Source: Algoriphagus sp. TR-M9
GTDB taxonomy: Bacteria > Bacteroidota > Bacteroidia > Cytophagales > Cyclobacteriaceae
Assembly: GCF_027594545.1 (NCBI RefSeq)
Contig: NZ_CP115160.1
Location: 4,274,501-4,338,500 of the forward strand
DNA: 64,000 bases
Direction of reading: 5' to 3'
A program made the translations under genes and the position numbers. Below the pieces are notes generated by a model. That model made no database searches. It saw nothing but the letters and a program-made list of their open reading frames with translations, and was not told where the DNA came from. Shown here one piece after another: positions 16,944-26,416 of this stretch; positions within the stretch are counted from its first letter, which is position 1, and every line of letters starts with the position of its first letter.

Positions 16944-19385
16944 TTAATCCAATCTATTTCGCTCTTCAGTACTTCCAGTGCTGCTTTTCACCCGGAAGCT
17001 TTCGCCTTTGGCAAATTGATATCGAAGCGTAAACCTGATGCCCTGGTTACTTTGATATTGCCTAAAGTTCGTATCTATGGCCGCAAAGTCTATATCTGCT
17101 TTGATCACTCTAGTTCTGAATAGGTCTGTGCCGTTTACAGATATCGTTAATTTATCCTTCATGATGGATTTGGTCACGCCGGCATCTACCCATCCGAAGC
17201 CGGAGATTTCTCCTTGTCCCCAGATCTGAGGGCCGATATATATCCCCATCACTTCTACTTTGAACCCAAGGGGTAAGGTCAGGTTATGCTGGGACCGAAC
17301 CATAAAAGAGGTGTTGGAATTGTCCAGATAATCCTCTCCGATCTGAGTTTTATTTCTGTTGTAGCTCACCTGTAGCATATTGGAAGTAGCCCACCACTGT
17401 CGGATATCTACCGGTACTATTGCTTGGAAATTGGCATTTCGGGTCTTATCAAAATTGTCTGTATAAGTAGTCGTAGTTCTACTCTCCTCATCCTGCACAA
17501 ATACCTGCATAAAAGCATCCTCTGTCTCACTATAGCCCAGGGTGAATTGATAGGCACCTTTGATCACATGATTCATCTCAAAATTATTGGAATATTGAGG
17601 CTTCAAGTTAGGGTTACCTGTTTCAGTAGTCAGCGGATCGATGTAGTAGACAAATGGATTTAGGAGACGGTAGTTTGGCCGAGTGATCCTACGGTTTACA
17701 TTGTAGATGATCTGATAGTTATCACTTACTTTTTGCTGAAGGAACGCACTCGGGAATAGGTTGAAATACTTTTGGTTATTCACTTCCCCTAGTGTCACAG
17801 AATTACCGGTAATATCGGAGTGCTCCCCTCTCAATCCTGCCTGAAAGGATAGTTTGTCAGAGAATTTGCCCTTATAGGAAACATATGCTGCCAAGACATT
17901 CTCATTGTAGATGAAACTGTTACTGTTTGGGTCTGGCACGTAAGGACCTTCCTCCTCAGATCTGCTCAGGTAGAGATTGTTGTCAGATTTCACCCAGCTT
18001 CCCTTTACCCCGGTTTCTATGGTTCCTTTACCCACCGGTTTCACAAAGTCCGTTTTGGCGGTGAAAATATTGTAGTACATATCGTTCAGGGTGAGAATAT
18101 TATAGTCAAAAGTATTGGACAGGTCATCACCAGACCACTGCATATTGGTCAGCAGGGATTCACTATCGGAATTCATGCGCGTGAAATCCACATCAGCACT
18201 CAGTTTGGTTCCGAGCGTATCAAACTTGGCGTCGTAATGTAGATTGGCAAAAATCCTGTTTCCATTTCCATCAGAATCATTTTTAGAATCCAAAAAGCTT
18301 GTGTCATCCACCCCGGGAGTGATGATGGTAGTCAGGGATTTACTATTGTCCGTATCATTGGAATTGGACGCCTGCACATTGATCGCAAAATTTTGATTTT
18401 CATTGATTTCATAATTTGCCGAACCGTTAAAAAAGAGGTTTTTATTTCTAGAGGTAATTCTGGAATCCTGGAAGAAATTCGAAACACCCTCCGGCAAGGT
18501 GAAATTTCTGTTGATTTCTAAATCATTGAACCTGCCGTAGTGATTATAATTCAAGTTTGCATTGGTGCTCCATTTTCCCTTCTTTACATTGAGTGCTACG
18601 CCGGTATTTGGCAGCCATTGTCCATTGTAAAGGGATCCCAGTTGCACATTGCCAAAAATCCCATCTACGGTGTTTTTTTTCAGTACTAAATTGATCACAC
18701 CTGCAGACCCTTCTGCATCAAACCTAGAAGAAGGATTATTGATCACTTCTATACTTTTGATATTCTCCGCTGGCATGGCTCGCAGGAAGTTTGCCAATTC
18801 AGTAGCACTCATGTAGGTAAGTCGGTCATTGATCATCACCGTAGCGCCAGAGCGGCCATTGAGGTTAATGTTCCCATCCTGATCTACATAGATGCCTGGC
18901 GATCGGCCGATCACATCCAGCGCATTGGAACCCTCAGCCATTACAGTCCCTTCTACGTTCACCGTGGTTTTGTCCGGCTCAATGATAATTTCAGGTCTGC
19001 TGGACTTCACCGTCACCTCTTCCAGTCCGGTCATTTCATCTTGGATGCTCAGGCTCCCAAAGTCCTTCACCAAGCCTGACTTCAGCTCAAATGCTTCACT
19101 TTCGAAAGCGGTAAACCCAATAGAAGAGATGACTAACTTGACTTTACCGGTCTTGCCGGTTTCTATTAGGAATTTGCCTTCCTCATCAGAAACCGCCCCA
19201 TCCACTAGACTGCCATCGTGGGTAGAGATTAAGGCCACATTGGCGTAAGGAACCGCCTGACCATTCTGGTCCTTGACTGTACCGGACACCTTGCTCAGGT
19301 CTTTTGCTGCCAGGTTACTAATTCCCAGCAGATAGATGAAAAGTGTATAAAAAAGCAAGTTGGTAGTTTTCATTTCAATATTCAT
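16944..19385 (-). CDS. TonB-dependent outer-membrane receptor (OMP_b-brl_3 type)
   Basis: An 813-residue outer-membrane protein. A leader (to about 28; ends NLAAKD) is followed by a carboxypeptidase-regulatory-like Ig domain (about 32-115; SGTVKDQNGQAVPYANV), a plug domain (about 125-235; NGRSGATVMINDRLTY, then EVINNPSSRFDAEGSAGVINLVLKK), and a beta-barrel of the outer-membrane family 3 type to the C-terminus. This subgroup lacks a SusD partner, and none is found here, so a peptide, siderophore or small-molecule ligand is more likely than a polysaccharide. A second ATG four codons in (MKTTNLL) is an equally good start. It stands alone, downstream of the sod terminator. Confidence 0.88.
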   Translation of the reverse strand: MNIEMKTTNLLFYTLFIYLLGISNLAAKDLSKVSGTVKDQNGQAVPYANVALISTHDGSLVDGAVSDEEGKFLIETGKTGKVKLVISSIGFTAFESEAFELKSGLVKDFGSLSIQDEMTGLEEVTVKSSRPEIIIEPDKTTVNVEGTVMAEGSNALDVIGRSPGIYVDQDGNINLNGRSGATVMINDRLTYMSATELANFLRAMPAENIKSIEVINNPSSRFDAEGSAGVINLVLKKNTVDGIFGNVQLGSLYNGQWLPNTGVALNVKKGKWSTNANLNYNHYGRFNDLEINRNFTLPEGVSNFFQDSRITSRNKNLFFNGSANYEINENQNFAINVQASNSNDTDNSKSLTTIITPGVDDTSFLDSKNDSDGNGNRIFANLHYDAKFDTLGTKLSADVDFTRMNSDSESLLTNMQWSGDDLSNTFDYNILTLNDMYYNIFTAKTDFVKPVGKGTIETGVKGSWVKSDNNLYLSRSEEEGPYVPDPNSNSFIYNENVLAAYVSYKGKFSDKLSFQAGLRGEHSDITGNSVTLGEVNNQKYFNLFPSAFLQQKVSDNYQIIYNVNRRITRPNYRLLNPFVYYIDPLTTETGNPNLKPQYSNNFEMNHVIKGAYQFTLGYSETEDAFMQVFVQDEESRTTTTYTDNFDKTRNANFQAIVPVDIRQWWATSNMLQVSYNRNKTQIGEDYLDNSNTSFMVRSQHNLTLPLGFKVEVMGIYIGPQIWGQGEISGFGWVDAGVTKSIMKDKLTISVNGTDLFRTRVIKADIDFAAIDTNFRQYQSNQGIRFTLRYQFAKGESFRVKSSTGSTEERNRLD

Positions 19386-19525
19386 TGTGTGTTATGTTGA
19401 TACCCTACTTGAAAAAGAAATGCCAAGGTCAGAAATAGACCCAATTTAGCCGCCAAGCCCCTTTTTTCAGCTTAAGCCTATGCCCACTGTATCATTATCG
19501 TACACTTTTGTTTCGATTTTTGGAC

Positions 19526-19559
19526 AAAAAAAAATCCCCGAACACACTGTCCGGGGAAT
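19526..19559 (-). terminator. Terminator of sodA
   Basis: On the minus strand the stem TCCCCG / CGGGGA with an 11-base loop is followed by nine T. It lies about 23 bases after the sod stop. Confidence 0.85.
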
Positions 19560-19579
19560 TAGGTTTAGCTTGAAAGCTC

Positions 19580-20191
19580 TTATTTTTTCAAAGCTTCAGC
19601 ATAATTGGCATTTGCCTGATCCCAATTGATCACATTCCAGAAAGCTGCAATGTAATCAGGTCTCTTGTTTTGATAATTCAAATAATAGGCATGCTCCCAC
19701 ACGTCCAGGCCGATGATCGGAGTACCTTTGATTTCGGCAATGTCCATGAGTGGATTGTCCTGGTTTGGAGTAGAAACTACCTCCAACACACCAGCTGTGG
19801 TCAAGATCAACCAAGCCCAGCCAGAACCGAATCTGGTAGCAGCAGCTTTATTGAAAGATTCTTTGAAAGATTCAAAGTTCCCGAATTTAGCATTGATTGC
19901 ATTACCAAGATCACCGGTAGGTTCTCCGCCACCATTAGGTGACATCACTTTCCAGAATAGGCTGTGATTAAAGTGTCCTCCACCGTTATTTCTTACTGCA
20001 GGGTTTGATCCTGCTACCTGAAGCAGCTCCTCTAGAGACTTACCTTCAAGGTCAGTTCCGGCGATCGCATCGTTCAATTTGCTTACGTATCCGCCATGAT
20101 GCTTTCCGTGGTGGATTTCCATGGTGGTTGCATCGATATGTGGTTCTAGGGCCGTGGTTGCATACGGCAAAGCTGGAAGTTCAAAAGCCAT
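19580..20191 (-). CDS. sodA: Superoxide dismutase, Mn/Fe family
   Basis: A 203-residue cytoplasmic dismutase (no leader). Metal ligands are His27 (MEIHHGKHH), His76 ([11 protein letters not shown]), and the Asp and His in [10 protein letters not shown]. The GGGHFNH segment and the Gln in STPNQDNP are in the positions typical of Mn-using or cambialistic enzymes rather than strict Fe-SOD, so Mn is likely; metal choice is inference. It has its own terminator and about 100 bp upstream before the deaminase gene, so it is probably transcribed alone. Confidence 0.95.
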   Translation of the reverse strand: MAFELPALPYATTALEPHIDATTMEIHHGKHHGGYVSKLNDAIAGTDLEGKSLEELLQVAGSNPAVRNNGGGHFNHSLFWKVMSPNGGGEPTGDLGNAINAKFGNFESFKESFNKAAATRFGSGWAWLILTTAGVLEVVSTPNQDNPLMDIAEIKGTPIIGLDVWEHAYYLNYQNKRPDYIAAFWNVINWDQANANYAEALKK

Positions 20192-20297
20192 AGTTATTAT
20201 TTTTTTAGGGTTAAAAGATAAGATTTAAAATTGTACAAATAATCTGCCTTAGCAACCAAGACAGGGTGAAAAAGGTTCTTAAGAATCCAAATTCCTG

Positions 20298-20741
20298 CTA
20301 TTTTCTTAAGTTTTGGAAAAATTGCAATAAAAGTGCTTCAGATTCTGAGCCCATAGTACCAGAATACACTTTGGTCTTCGGGTGCAAAATACCCGTATTG
20401 CTCTGTAGATACCCACGCCTGGGATCAGAGGCTGCATAGTGCACTTCGCTGATCTGCGACCAATAGAGCGCTCCCCCGCACATCACGCAGGGTTCCAGCG
20501 TCACATAAAGCTTGCAGTCTACCAAATACTTTGCTCCCAGATAATTGGCAGCTGAGGTAATGGCCAGCATTTCAGCATGAGCCGTTACATCATTTAGTGT
20601 TTCGGTTTGATTGTAAGCTCGGGCAATAACTTTATTTCTACAGACTATTACCGCACCTACAGGTATTTCTCCATCTTCGAATGCAGCCTTGGCCTGCTTC
20701 AAGGCTTCATTCATAAAATATTCATGTGAGTAAAGCTCCAC
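20298..20741 (-). CDS. tadA: Nucleoside deaminase, tRNA adenosine-34 deaminase type
   Basis: A 147-residue cytidine/deoxycytidylate-deaminase-fold protein. It has the zinc His and proton-shuttling Glu in AHAEMLAI and the two zinc Cys in PCVMCGGALYW. N-terminal MNEALKQAKAAFEDGEIPVGAVIV is the usual start of TadA and guanine deaminase relatives. TadA, which converts A34 to inosine in tRNA-Arg, is the likeliest role. It follows the PiT-like gene with an 11-bp gap and is probably co-transcribed with it. Confidence 0.88.
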   Translation of the reverse strand: MELYSHEYFMNEALKQAKAAFEDGEIPVGAVIVCRNKVIARAYNQTETLNDVTAHAEMLAITSAANYLGAKYLVDCKLYVTLEPCVMCGGALYWSQISEVHYAASDPRRGYLQSNTGILHPKTKVYSGTMGSESEALLLQFFQNLRK

Positions 20742-20752
20742 AGGCAGTAATG

Positions 20753-21883
20753 CTAGAAGAAGTCCAGGATTTCGTTTCTCACTCCATCATTGATGATAAA
20801 GGCGAGGATCAAAGAAACCACTAATCCTATAAATGCTTTGTAAACATCTTTTCTGGCCAATCTGAAAGCACGGAATAGCCAAGCATTTCTCTTTTCCGCT
20901 TTGGCATGCTTCCCAAGCGCGATAGCAAGTTCTCTACCTCCCAATAGTCCTATAAATACCCAAGTGGTACTCATAGGTACATTATTATAGAGTTTGAAGT
21001 AGAACAGGATAATTGCATACACAAAATCCACAATGGTAGCGGCTCTCACATCTGTGACACTGCTTTTTTCATTGACTATGCCCTGGATTCGGTCTCCCTT
21101 GAGGTAGAACAAAAAGCCCAAGCCTATAAATACAAAACCGGTGTAAACTGCAAATTCTACCGGAGACAGCTGTCGGGGAAGGAAAACAGCAATATTGGCG
21201 GCATCCTGCATGATCCAAACTGCCCAGAGTGTACCCGAAGTAATCCACTGTAGAAATATCCAATAGGGAGCCGGCTTTCCTTTAAGGTAATTTTTTACAA
21301 ATCGCTCCAGCACAAACCATACTATGATGGCGATGACAAAGGCTAAGACGTACCCCGCAAAACTTTTGAACATGACACTGGCAATGGTGCCAGCCTTGTA
21401 AGTAAAGACATTGAGCAATAAAAATGTGGTGGAAACCGGCATCCTCATCCTAGTCATGATCAATAGGACTATTGGCGCAGCCAGCTGCAAAAAGACAAAG
21501 CTTTCCGGTGCCTTATCCAGCCCCTTTACGCTCAGCCTTTGATAACTCACATCTCCATTATAAGTAAACCAACTGTAAGTCACCGTCGCCACAAAGATCA
21601 GCCCCATAAATAGCCACAGCCAATACCACTTTTTATTGCTATTAGAGGCGATGAAAGTACCGATGGTCTGAATACTGTCATTGGCTATAGCAGAGTAGGC
21701 TGCCAAGCCAAATCCAAACCACATAGCCGCATAAGTGTAGGGAGTGAGTAATCCGGCAATAGAAATCAAAATACAGATCACTATCAGAAAGGACTTCTCT
21801 TTTTTGGTGAAATCGAATAAAGAATAAGCGGTTTTGGAAAGCTTATCCTGGTTGATGTTTTGGTCTATTTTTTTCTTGGCCAT
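20753..21883 (-). CDS. Divergent PiT-like phosphate transporter (membrane protein)
   Basis: A 376-residue protein with about nine to ten membrane segments. Two internal repeats are visible. The first has SAIANDSIQTIGTFIASN, which matches the PiT (PHO4) pattern GANDvaNaxGT, and then MPVSTTFLLLNV. The second half has VPMSTTWVFIGLLGGREL, again the PiT-type P-x-STT motif. The large central loop of true PiT proteins is replaced by a membrane segment (about 170-230). Phosphate or another oxyanion is a reasonable substrate, and the divergent neighbour is also a phosphate-transporter relative. Annotators often leave this family as hypothetical. Confidence 0.7.
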   Translation of the reverse strand: MAKKKIDQNINQDKLSKTAYSLFDFTKKEKSFLIVICILISIAGLLTPYTYAAMWFGFGLAAYSAIANDSIQTIGTFIASNSNKKWYWLWLFMGLIFVATVTYSWFTYNGDVSYQRLSVKGLDKAPESFVFLQLAAPIVLLIMTRMRMPVSTTFLLLNVFTYKAGTIASVMFKSFAGYVLAFVIAIIVWFVLERFVKNYLKGKPAPYWIFLQWITSGTLWAVWIMQDAANIAVFLPRQLSPVEFAVYTGFVFIGLGFLFYLKGDRIQGIVNEKSSVTDVRAATIVDFVYAIILFYFKLYNNVPMSTTWVFIGLLGGRELAIALGKHAKAEKRNAWLFRAFRLARKDVYKAFIGLVVSLILAFIINDGVRNEILDFF

Positions 21884-22126
21884 GATTTGGCTTTTGGTCT
21901 GTCGCGCAAAATTAAAGAAGTTATACTAGTCTCCATATTATCAAATTGTTAAGTAAACACTATTTCGTCTGTATTCTAGAGTTTTAGCTTGTAAATCGTA
22001 AAAAAATTTCAACTTTTGCTAATTATTTTATCGAAAATTTGGATTCCCGTCCATTTCAAGTTGATAAAAGGGGCGAAAATAACCCTAATTTAATTCAGGT
22101 AAATTACAGAAAGCATCAGGCTAGGG

Positions 22127-23236
22127 ATGGAACCTTTGGAGCAGGAACAGTTGAAAACAAACAAAACCAAAAGCTATATCATCATGCTTTTGGCACTGCT
22201 GCTTTTCATCTTTGCGATAGATCTTCTGATCGTGGCCATGAGCCACTTGAATAATCAGGTGGCCTCGGACATACTGCTAGCCACCAAGAATCCTTTTGTC
22301 AGCCTTTTTATCGGATTGCTGGTCACCGCTTTGATCCAGAGTAGCTCTACAGTCACCGCCAGTATAGTTGCCATGGTGGCTTCTGGCAACCTGGACCTGG
22401 AGCAGGCAGTTCCCATGGTCATGGGGGCCAACATAGGCACCACGCTGACTTCTACGCTGGTTGCTTTGTCCTTCATCATGGATCCCAAAGCCTTCAAACG
22501 AGCCTTCTCTGCCGGGATGCTCCATGATATTTTCAATATCTTCTCCGTGGTCATCTTATTGCCCTTGGAGTTGCAGTTTAAATTTCTCTCAAAATTGGCC
22601 ATCAAAATCGCCGACCTTTTTATCTCAGATCCTACTTTATCAGGCTCCATTGTATCCAATAAGGTATTTACCCGGCCCGTTACCGAGTGGGTTTCAGAGA
22701 CGATTAACATCCCTTTCATCACCATGATGATTTCTATTTTTCTGGTTTTCGGGGCGATTAAACTTCTATCCAACTCGGTATATAAAGCCTTCTTGAACAA
22801 TAATTTTGAGGATATCAACAAATTGATTTTCAAAAACCCCTACATGGCAGCCATTTACGGCACCTTTTTTACAGCTGCCGTGCAGTCCAGTACCGTGACA
22901 ACTTCACTGATCGTACCACTGGTGGCAAACAAAAAAGTATCGGTAAAAAAATCCTTCCCTTTTATCATAGGAGCGAATATAGGAACGACTATTACTGCAG
23001 CACTGGCAGCCATTTATAAGGTAGAGGCAGCTATTGCTTTGGCATTGGTACACTTTCTGTTCAATGCCATCGGCGCATGTATCTTTCTTCCCTTCCCCAC
23101 ATTGCGAGCACTTCCTGTCAAGCTGGCGCTGAAAATGGGCAAAGCCACTGTGAAAAATAAAGTAATTGGTTTTGCCTATATCCTTCTGACTTTCTTCATT
23201 ATCCCATTTTTACTGATCTATTTCAGCAATAATTAA
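22127..23236 (+). CDS. Na+/phosphate cotransporter family protein (NptA/PNaS type)
   Basis: A 369-residue protein with two inverted Na/Pi-cotransporter repeats. Repeat one has ALIQSSSTVTASIVAM (about 66-81) and MGANIGTTLTSTLVAL; repeat two has AAVQSSTVTTSLIVPL (about 251) and IGANIGTTITAALAAI. The QSS pairs are the substrate-binding hallmark. Unlike longer YjbB-type relatives there is no C-terminal PhoU domain. It starts 243 bp from the divergent PiT-like gene, so the two may share regulation. Its stop overlaps the convergent deoC stop by four bases. Confidence 0.88.
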   Translation: MEPLEQEQLKTNKTKSYIIMLLALLLFIFAIDLLIVAMSHLNNQVASDILLATKNPFVSLFIGLLVTALIQSSSTVTASIVAMVASGNLDLEQAVPMVMGANIGTTLTSTLVALSFIMDPKAFKRAFSAGMLHDIFNIFSVVILLPLELQFKFLSKLAIKIADLFISDPTLSGSIVSNKVFTRPVTEWVSETINIPFITMMISIFLVFGAIKLLSNSVYKAFLNNNFEDINKLIFKNPYMAAIYGTFFTAAVQSSTVTTSLIVPLVANKKVSVKKSFPFIIGANIGTTITAALAAIYKVEAAIALALVHFLFNAIGACIFLPFPTLRALPVKLALKMGKATVKNKVIGFAYILLTFFIIPFLLIYFSNN

Positions 23237-23910
23237 AACTGCTTATCCCGCCACTCCTGCATCAAAGTTGTCGCAGCACTAGTACCCAGGCGGTCTGCGC
23301 CTGCTTCAATTAGTTCCTGTGCAAAATCCAAGGACTTAATCCCTCCGCTGGCCTTGATTCCTACGTTAGAAGAGAGCTGCTGTCTCATGAGTTTAATATG
23401 TGCTGTTTTCGCACCTGCATCCGCGTAACCTGTAGAGGTTTTGACGAAATCCGCTCCAGCTTCCTGACAAATCTGGCAAGCCCGGATGAGCTGCTCCTCT
23501 GAAAGGTAGGCGGTTTCAATGATGACTTTCAGAATCCGCTCCTCCTCATGGCAGGCTTTGGCGATCTGTGCAATTTCTATTTTTGGCCAGTCCATCCCAG
23601 AATGAAAAGCCGTCTGTGACCACACCAGATCCAGTTCATCTGCACCCTGTCGAATGGCTTCCTTAGTCTCGAAGAGCTTGGTGGCAGTGTCTGTATAGCC
23701 AAAAGGAAAACCAATGACCGTCACCAGCTGAATATCTTCCTCTCCCAACTCCCGCCGTACTTTTTTCACCCAAAAAGGGGGCACGCATATTCCCACAAAT
23801 TGCTCCTCTATGGCCTCTCTCACCAGATTATCTACCTGATTTTGGGTCATGGTAGGCTTGAGTAGGGTGGATTCCAGGTATCTATTGAGCTTTATCTTGT
23901 GCATTGACAT
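23233..23910 (-). CDS. deoC: Deoxyribose-phosphate aldolase
   Basis: About 225 residues; a class I aldolase that cleaves 2-deoxyribose-5-phosphate to glyceraldehyde-3-phosphate and acetaldehyde. The Schiff-base Lys lies in ADFVKTSTGYA, and the second active-site Lys in GIKASGGIK. The DELDLVW motif is present, as in this group. The ATG at 23910 is chosen (one at 23904 is equally possible; 23916 would be a GTG). The gene begins inside the last 30 bases of the upstream dehydrogenase gene, so it is translationally linked to it. Confidence 0.93.
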   Translation of the reverse strand: MSMHKIKLNRYLESTLLKPTMTQNQVDNLVREAIEEQFVGICVPPFWVKKVRRELGEEDIQLVTVIGFPFGYTDTATKLFETKEAIRQGADELDLVWSQTAFHSGMDWPKIEIAQIAKACHEEERILKVIIETAYLSEEQLIRACQICQEAGADFVKTSTGYADAGAKTAHIKLMRQQLSSNVGIKASGGIKSLDFAQELIEAGADRLGTSAATTLMQEWRDKQF

Positions 23911-25099
23911 AATCACTGAGGTAAATGTATTCTATAGTGAGGTCCCCGTCTCTAGCTATGGTCGCGCGCTCGAGCATAGCTGAGTTTTCTTCCAGTAATG
24001 CCGGAATGACCCATTCTATGAGTTGTCGGCCAAATTCCACACTGGATTCACGCGGGAGCTCGCAGGGTAGGTTATCTATGGCCATCACCGAAATACTGGT
24101 TTGCTGGCCAAAAGCAGGCAACTCCCTTCCTGTATCCCGATCCACATCATATACTGGCTCAGCAATGGTAGAGGACCTCAAGGTGGTGGGAATGGATCCA
24201 CCCACGTCACAGGAGATATCCGCTATCACTGAAAACTGAAAGTCCTCTTCCGAAATCGCTTCAATTTCAAAAAGCCTGGGTGCATCAGGATTCCAATAAG
24301 CCCCTGAAATCAACATTTCCCCATGCTCGGCAAATTTCTGAAAATGGCTTTCATAACGCTCCGGAAAGCTGTAAAACTCCTCCTTGTCAAAACCTCCATC
24401 GGACTTCCTACGATACAAGTCCTCTGAGCGAAGCAGCACAAATACCGGTTCTTCCAAATACTGATGCAAAAAATCATGGGTATTTACCTGGAGAATGCCC
24501 AGCTTCTCCAAAATACTCATCGCTCCTCGGCCTACTCTTCCACTACCGGTAAGGACTATTTTGATCGGTGGAAGCTGCACCTTTCCCAGCTCTGAGAATA
24601 ACTCCTCCAAGCTATCACACTCATGGGCTCTTTTGATCTCGTAAAGTCCTGTTTTCATCCCATAGGTCCAAAAAGCATTGTACGCACCGACCAGTCCTGC
24701 CCACCTCCCAAAGGCTACTACCCGGTCTCCAGATTCGTTTTTAAGGGTCTCATAATCAATCAAGCGAATGTTTTTATCCAAGACCGCTTGCAGCAATTTC
24801 CGGTTTGCCGGCTGCTCCTTAATGGTATGGGAAAAGAAAATGTAGGTTTTCCCTTCGATCAACTGATCCACCGGAACCTCCTTCACTCCAAAAATCACTT
24901 CGCAATCTGCCAGGTCATCCTTTACCTCTATTCCCAGTTCTCTATATTCCTCATCAGAAAAAGCGCGGACGGTACTGGACTCCACCACTAGGTGAAATTT
25001 TCCCGGATAGGTATCCAGGATTGCCTTGAGCTGGACTGGAGCAAATGCAACCCTTTTGTCTGGAGGGTTTTTACCCTCACGGATGATGCCGATTATCAT
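23882..25099 (-). CDS. Saccharopine dehydrogenase-like (AlaDH/PNT N-terminal domain) oxidoreductase
   Basis: A protein of about 405 residues. The N-terminal half is an alanine dehydrogenase/transhydrogenase-type domain (GIIREGKNPPDKRVAF; RVVAFGRWAGLVGAYNAF). A nucleotide-binding segment, KIVLTGSGRVGRGAM, follows near residue 192. The DISCDVGGSIPTT motif near the C-terminus is shared with NAD-dependent, lysine-forming saccharopine dehydrogenases (LYS1 type). The start is the ATG at 25099 (MIIGIIREG); an upstream ATG would add nine residues before the conserved N-terminal strand. Lysine metabolism is the best guess, but the neighbour deoC gives no support. Confidence 0.8.
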   Translation of the reverse strand: MIIGIIREGKNPPDKRVAFAPVQLKAILDTYPGKFHLVVESSTVRAFSDEEYRELGIEVKDDLADCEVIFGVKEVPVDQLIEGKTYIFFSHTIKEQPANRKLLQAVLDKNIRLIDYETLKNESGDRVVAFGRWAGLVGAYNAFWTYGMKTGLYEIKRAHECDSLEELFSELGKVQLPPIKIVLTGSGRVGRGAMSILEKLGILQVNTHDFLHQYLEEPVFVLLRSEDLYRRKSDGGFDKEEFYSFPERYESHFQKFAEHGEMLISGAYWNPDAPRLFEIEAISEEDFQFSVIADISCDVGGSIPTTLRSSTIAEPVYDVDRDTGRELPAFGQQTSISVMAIDNLPCELPRESSVEFGRQLIEWVIPALLEENSAMLERATIARDGDLTIEYIYLSDYVNAQDKAQ

Positions 25100-25253
25100 A
25101 AGATTAAAGTTGTATTTTAGGGTCAAAACTGCCTTCCGTATGTCGGGCTAAAATTTGGGGGCATAAAAAACCCACTCCTTTTAGTCGAAATGCTGCTCTT
25201 AATCGTGTTGCTTGCATAAGCATTTAGCTTTCTACGGAAATAAATTTCATGTG

Positions 25254-25832
25254 ATGCACTACTTACTCCTGATTTTAAGCTGGTTTATTTTTTATGCCTC
25301 GCATACTGTGCTGGCTTCTTCTAAGTTAAAAAGTTTTTTGAAGGTAAAATGGGGAAAGGCATACAAATGGTACCGATTGCTCTATACCATGGTCTCTGTC
25401 CTGCTTTTCTTGGTGATCGTAGGGCAATCCCTCTTGATTCCTGCTGAGATTATTCTTTCCCGAGGTGATCTGAGTAGCTATTTTGGTTATATGCTGGCTG
25501 CCTTTGGTACGATTATCCTCATGAAGTCAAGCAAGGGTTACTCCATGGTGAGGTTTCTGGGCCTGGTGCCAGTAAAAGAAGAAAAGGAGCAGCTGGTAAC
25601 TTCCGGACTTTATGGAAAAGTACGCCATCCCCTCTATGCAGGCTTGATTTTGGTTTTTGCAGGATACTTTCTTTTTTCCGGGAGTATCACCGCTGCCATA
25701 CATTTAGCCTGCCTATTGATTTACCTACCTGTGGGAATTTACTTTGAGGAGCAAAATCTAGTGGAGCAATTTGGTGAGTCCTATAAAAAATACCAATCCG
25801 AAGTACCGGCAATTATCCCCCGATGGAAATAA
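25254..25832 (+). CDS. Membrane methyltransferase of the ICMT/NnrU type
   Basis: About 192 residues with five or six membrane segments. The C-terminal half has the isoprenylcysteine-methyltransferase-like signature: GLYGKVRHPLYAG followed by EEQNLVEQFGESYKKYQSEVP. Such proteins use S-adenosylmethionine to methylate lipids, isoprenyl groups or unknown substrates. An in-frame TTG upstream (25212) would add 14 polar residues; the ATG at 25254 (MHYLLLIL) gives a hydrophobic start and is preferred. A perfect bidirectional terminator follows the stop directly. Confidence 0.82.
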   Translation: MHYLLLILSWFIFYASHTVLASSKLKSFLKVKWGKAYKWYRLLYTMVSVLLFLVIVGQSLLIPAEIILSRGDLSSYFGYMLAAFGTIILMKSSKGYSMVRFLGLVPVKEEKEQLVTSGLYGKVRHPLYAGLILVFAGYFLFSGSITAAIHLACLLIYLPVGIYFEEQNLVEQFGESYKKYQSEVPAIIPRWK

Positions 25833-25856
25833 AAAAGAGGGCCGAAACCCTCTTTT
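25833..25856. terminator. Bidirectional terminator
   Basis: AAAAGAGGG-ccgaaa-CCCTCTTTT is a perfect 9-bp stem with A- and T-runs on its two sides. It is shared by the convergent methyltransferase and FKBP genes. Confidence 0.88.
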
Positions 25857-25860
25857 AATT

Positions 25861-26415
25861 TTATTCTATGCCTAAGAAATCCACATCGAAAATCAATACT
25901 GAATTGGCCGGTATTCGATCCCTGTCTACGTTTTGATATCCATAAGGAGACGGAATGACCAATCTAGCTTTGGATCCGGGGCGTAACCTTCTGAATGAAA
26001 CACTCCACCCAGATATGACTGTGCCGCCTCCAAGCAAAAACCGGATAGGCCTATATTCATCGCCTTCTACATGCAAATCATTTGCCATCGCAACGCTTTC
26101 TACAGAAGTATCAAACACAGTCCCATCACTCATCAGGGACCCGGTATAATCGGCATAAACCACATTACCATTGACTGGTCTGGATCCTGCGCCTTCCTCC
26201 TGAACGATGATCACTACCCCACTGGGATCATGAATCCTATAGAGGCTATCCACCTGAGCAGTATCCAGGTAGTCCACTATAAGCAGACTGTCCTTGGCTA
26301 GATTGCCCTCAAAATCGTATGGGGGTCCCGTATCGAATGGGTTATTGGGTTCGCAGCTACTAAAGGCTACCACCAAAATGAGAAAAAAGAATATACCGGC
26401 TCTTTGAATTTTCAT
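25861..26415 (-). CDS. FKBP-type peptidyl-prolyl isomerase lipoprotein (third of three)
   Basis: 184 residues; a lipoprotein signal with lipobox near Cys20 (VAFSSCEP). A linker and one FKBP domain follow (about 85-184: DYTGSLMSDGTVFDTS, GGGTVISGWS, RLVIPSPYGYQ, ANSVLIFDVDFLGIE). It should catalyse prolyl cis-trans isomerisation or act as a chaperone in the periplasm or on the outer membrane. It starts one base after the stop of the preceding FKBP gene, so it is the last cistron of the nrnA operon. Confidence 0.9.
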   Translation of the reverse strand: MKIQRAGIFFFLILVVAFSSCEPNNPFDTGPPYDFEGNLAKDSLLIVDYLDTAQVDSLYRIHDPSGVVIIVQEEGAGSRPVNGNVVYADYTGSLMSDGTVFDTSVESVAMANDLHVEGDEYRPIRFLLGGGTVISGWSVSFRRLRPGSKARLVIPSPYGYQNVDRDRIPANSVLIFDVDFLGIE

Positions 26416-26416
26416 G

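Noticed and set aside
22255..22833. 192-codon minus-strand frame opposite the Na/Pi cotransporter
   Set aside because: It is antisense to a complete transporter with conserved motifs, and its translation is rich in Met, Ile, Ser and Thr without domains.
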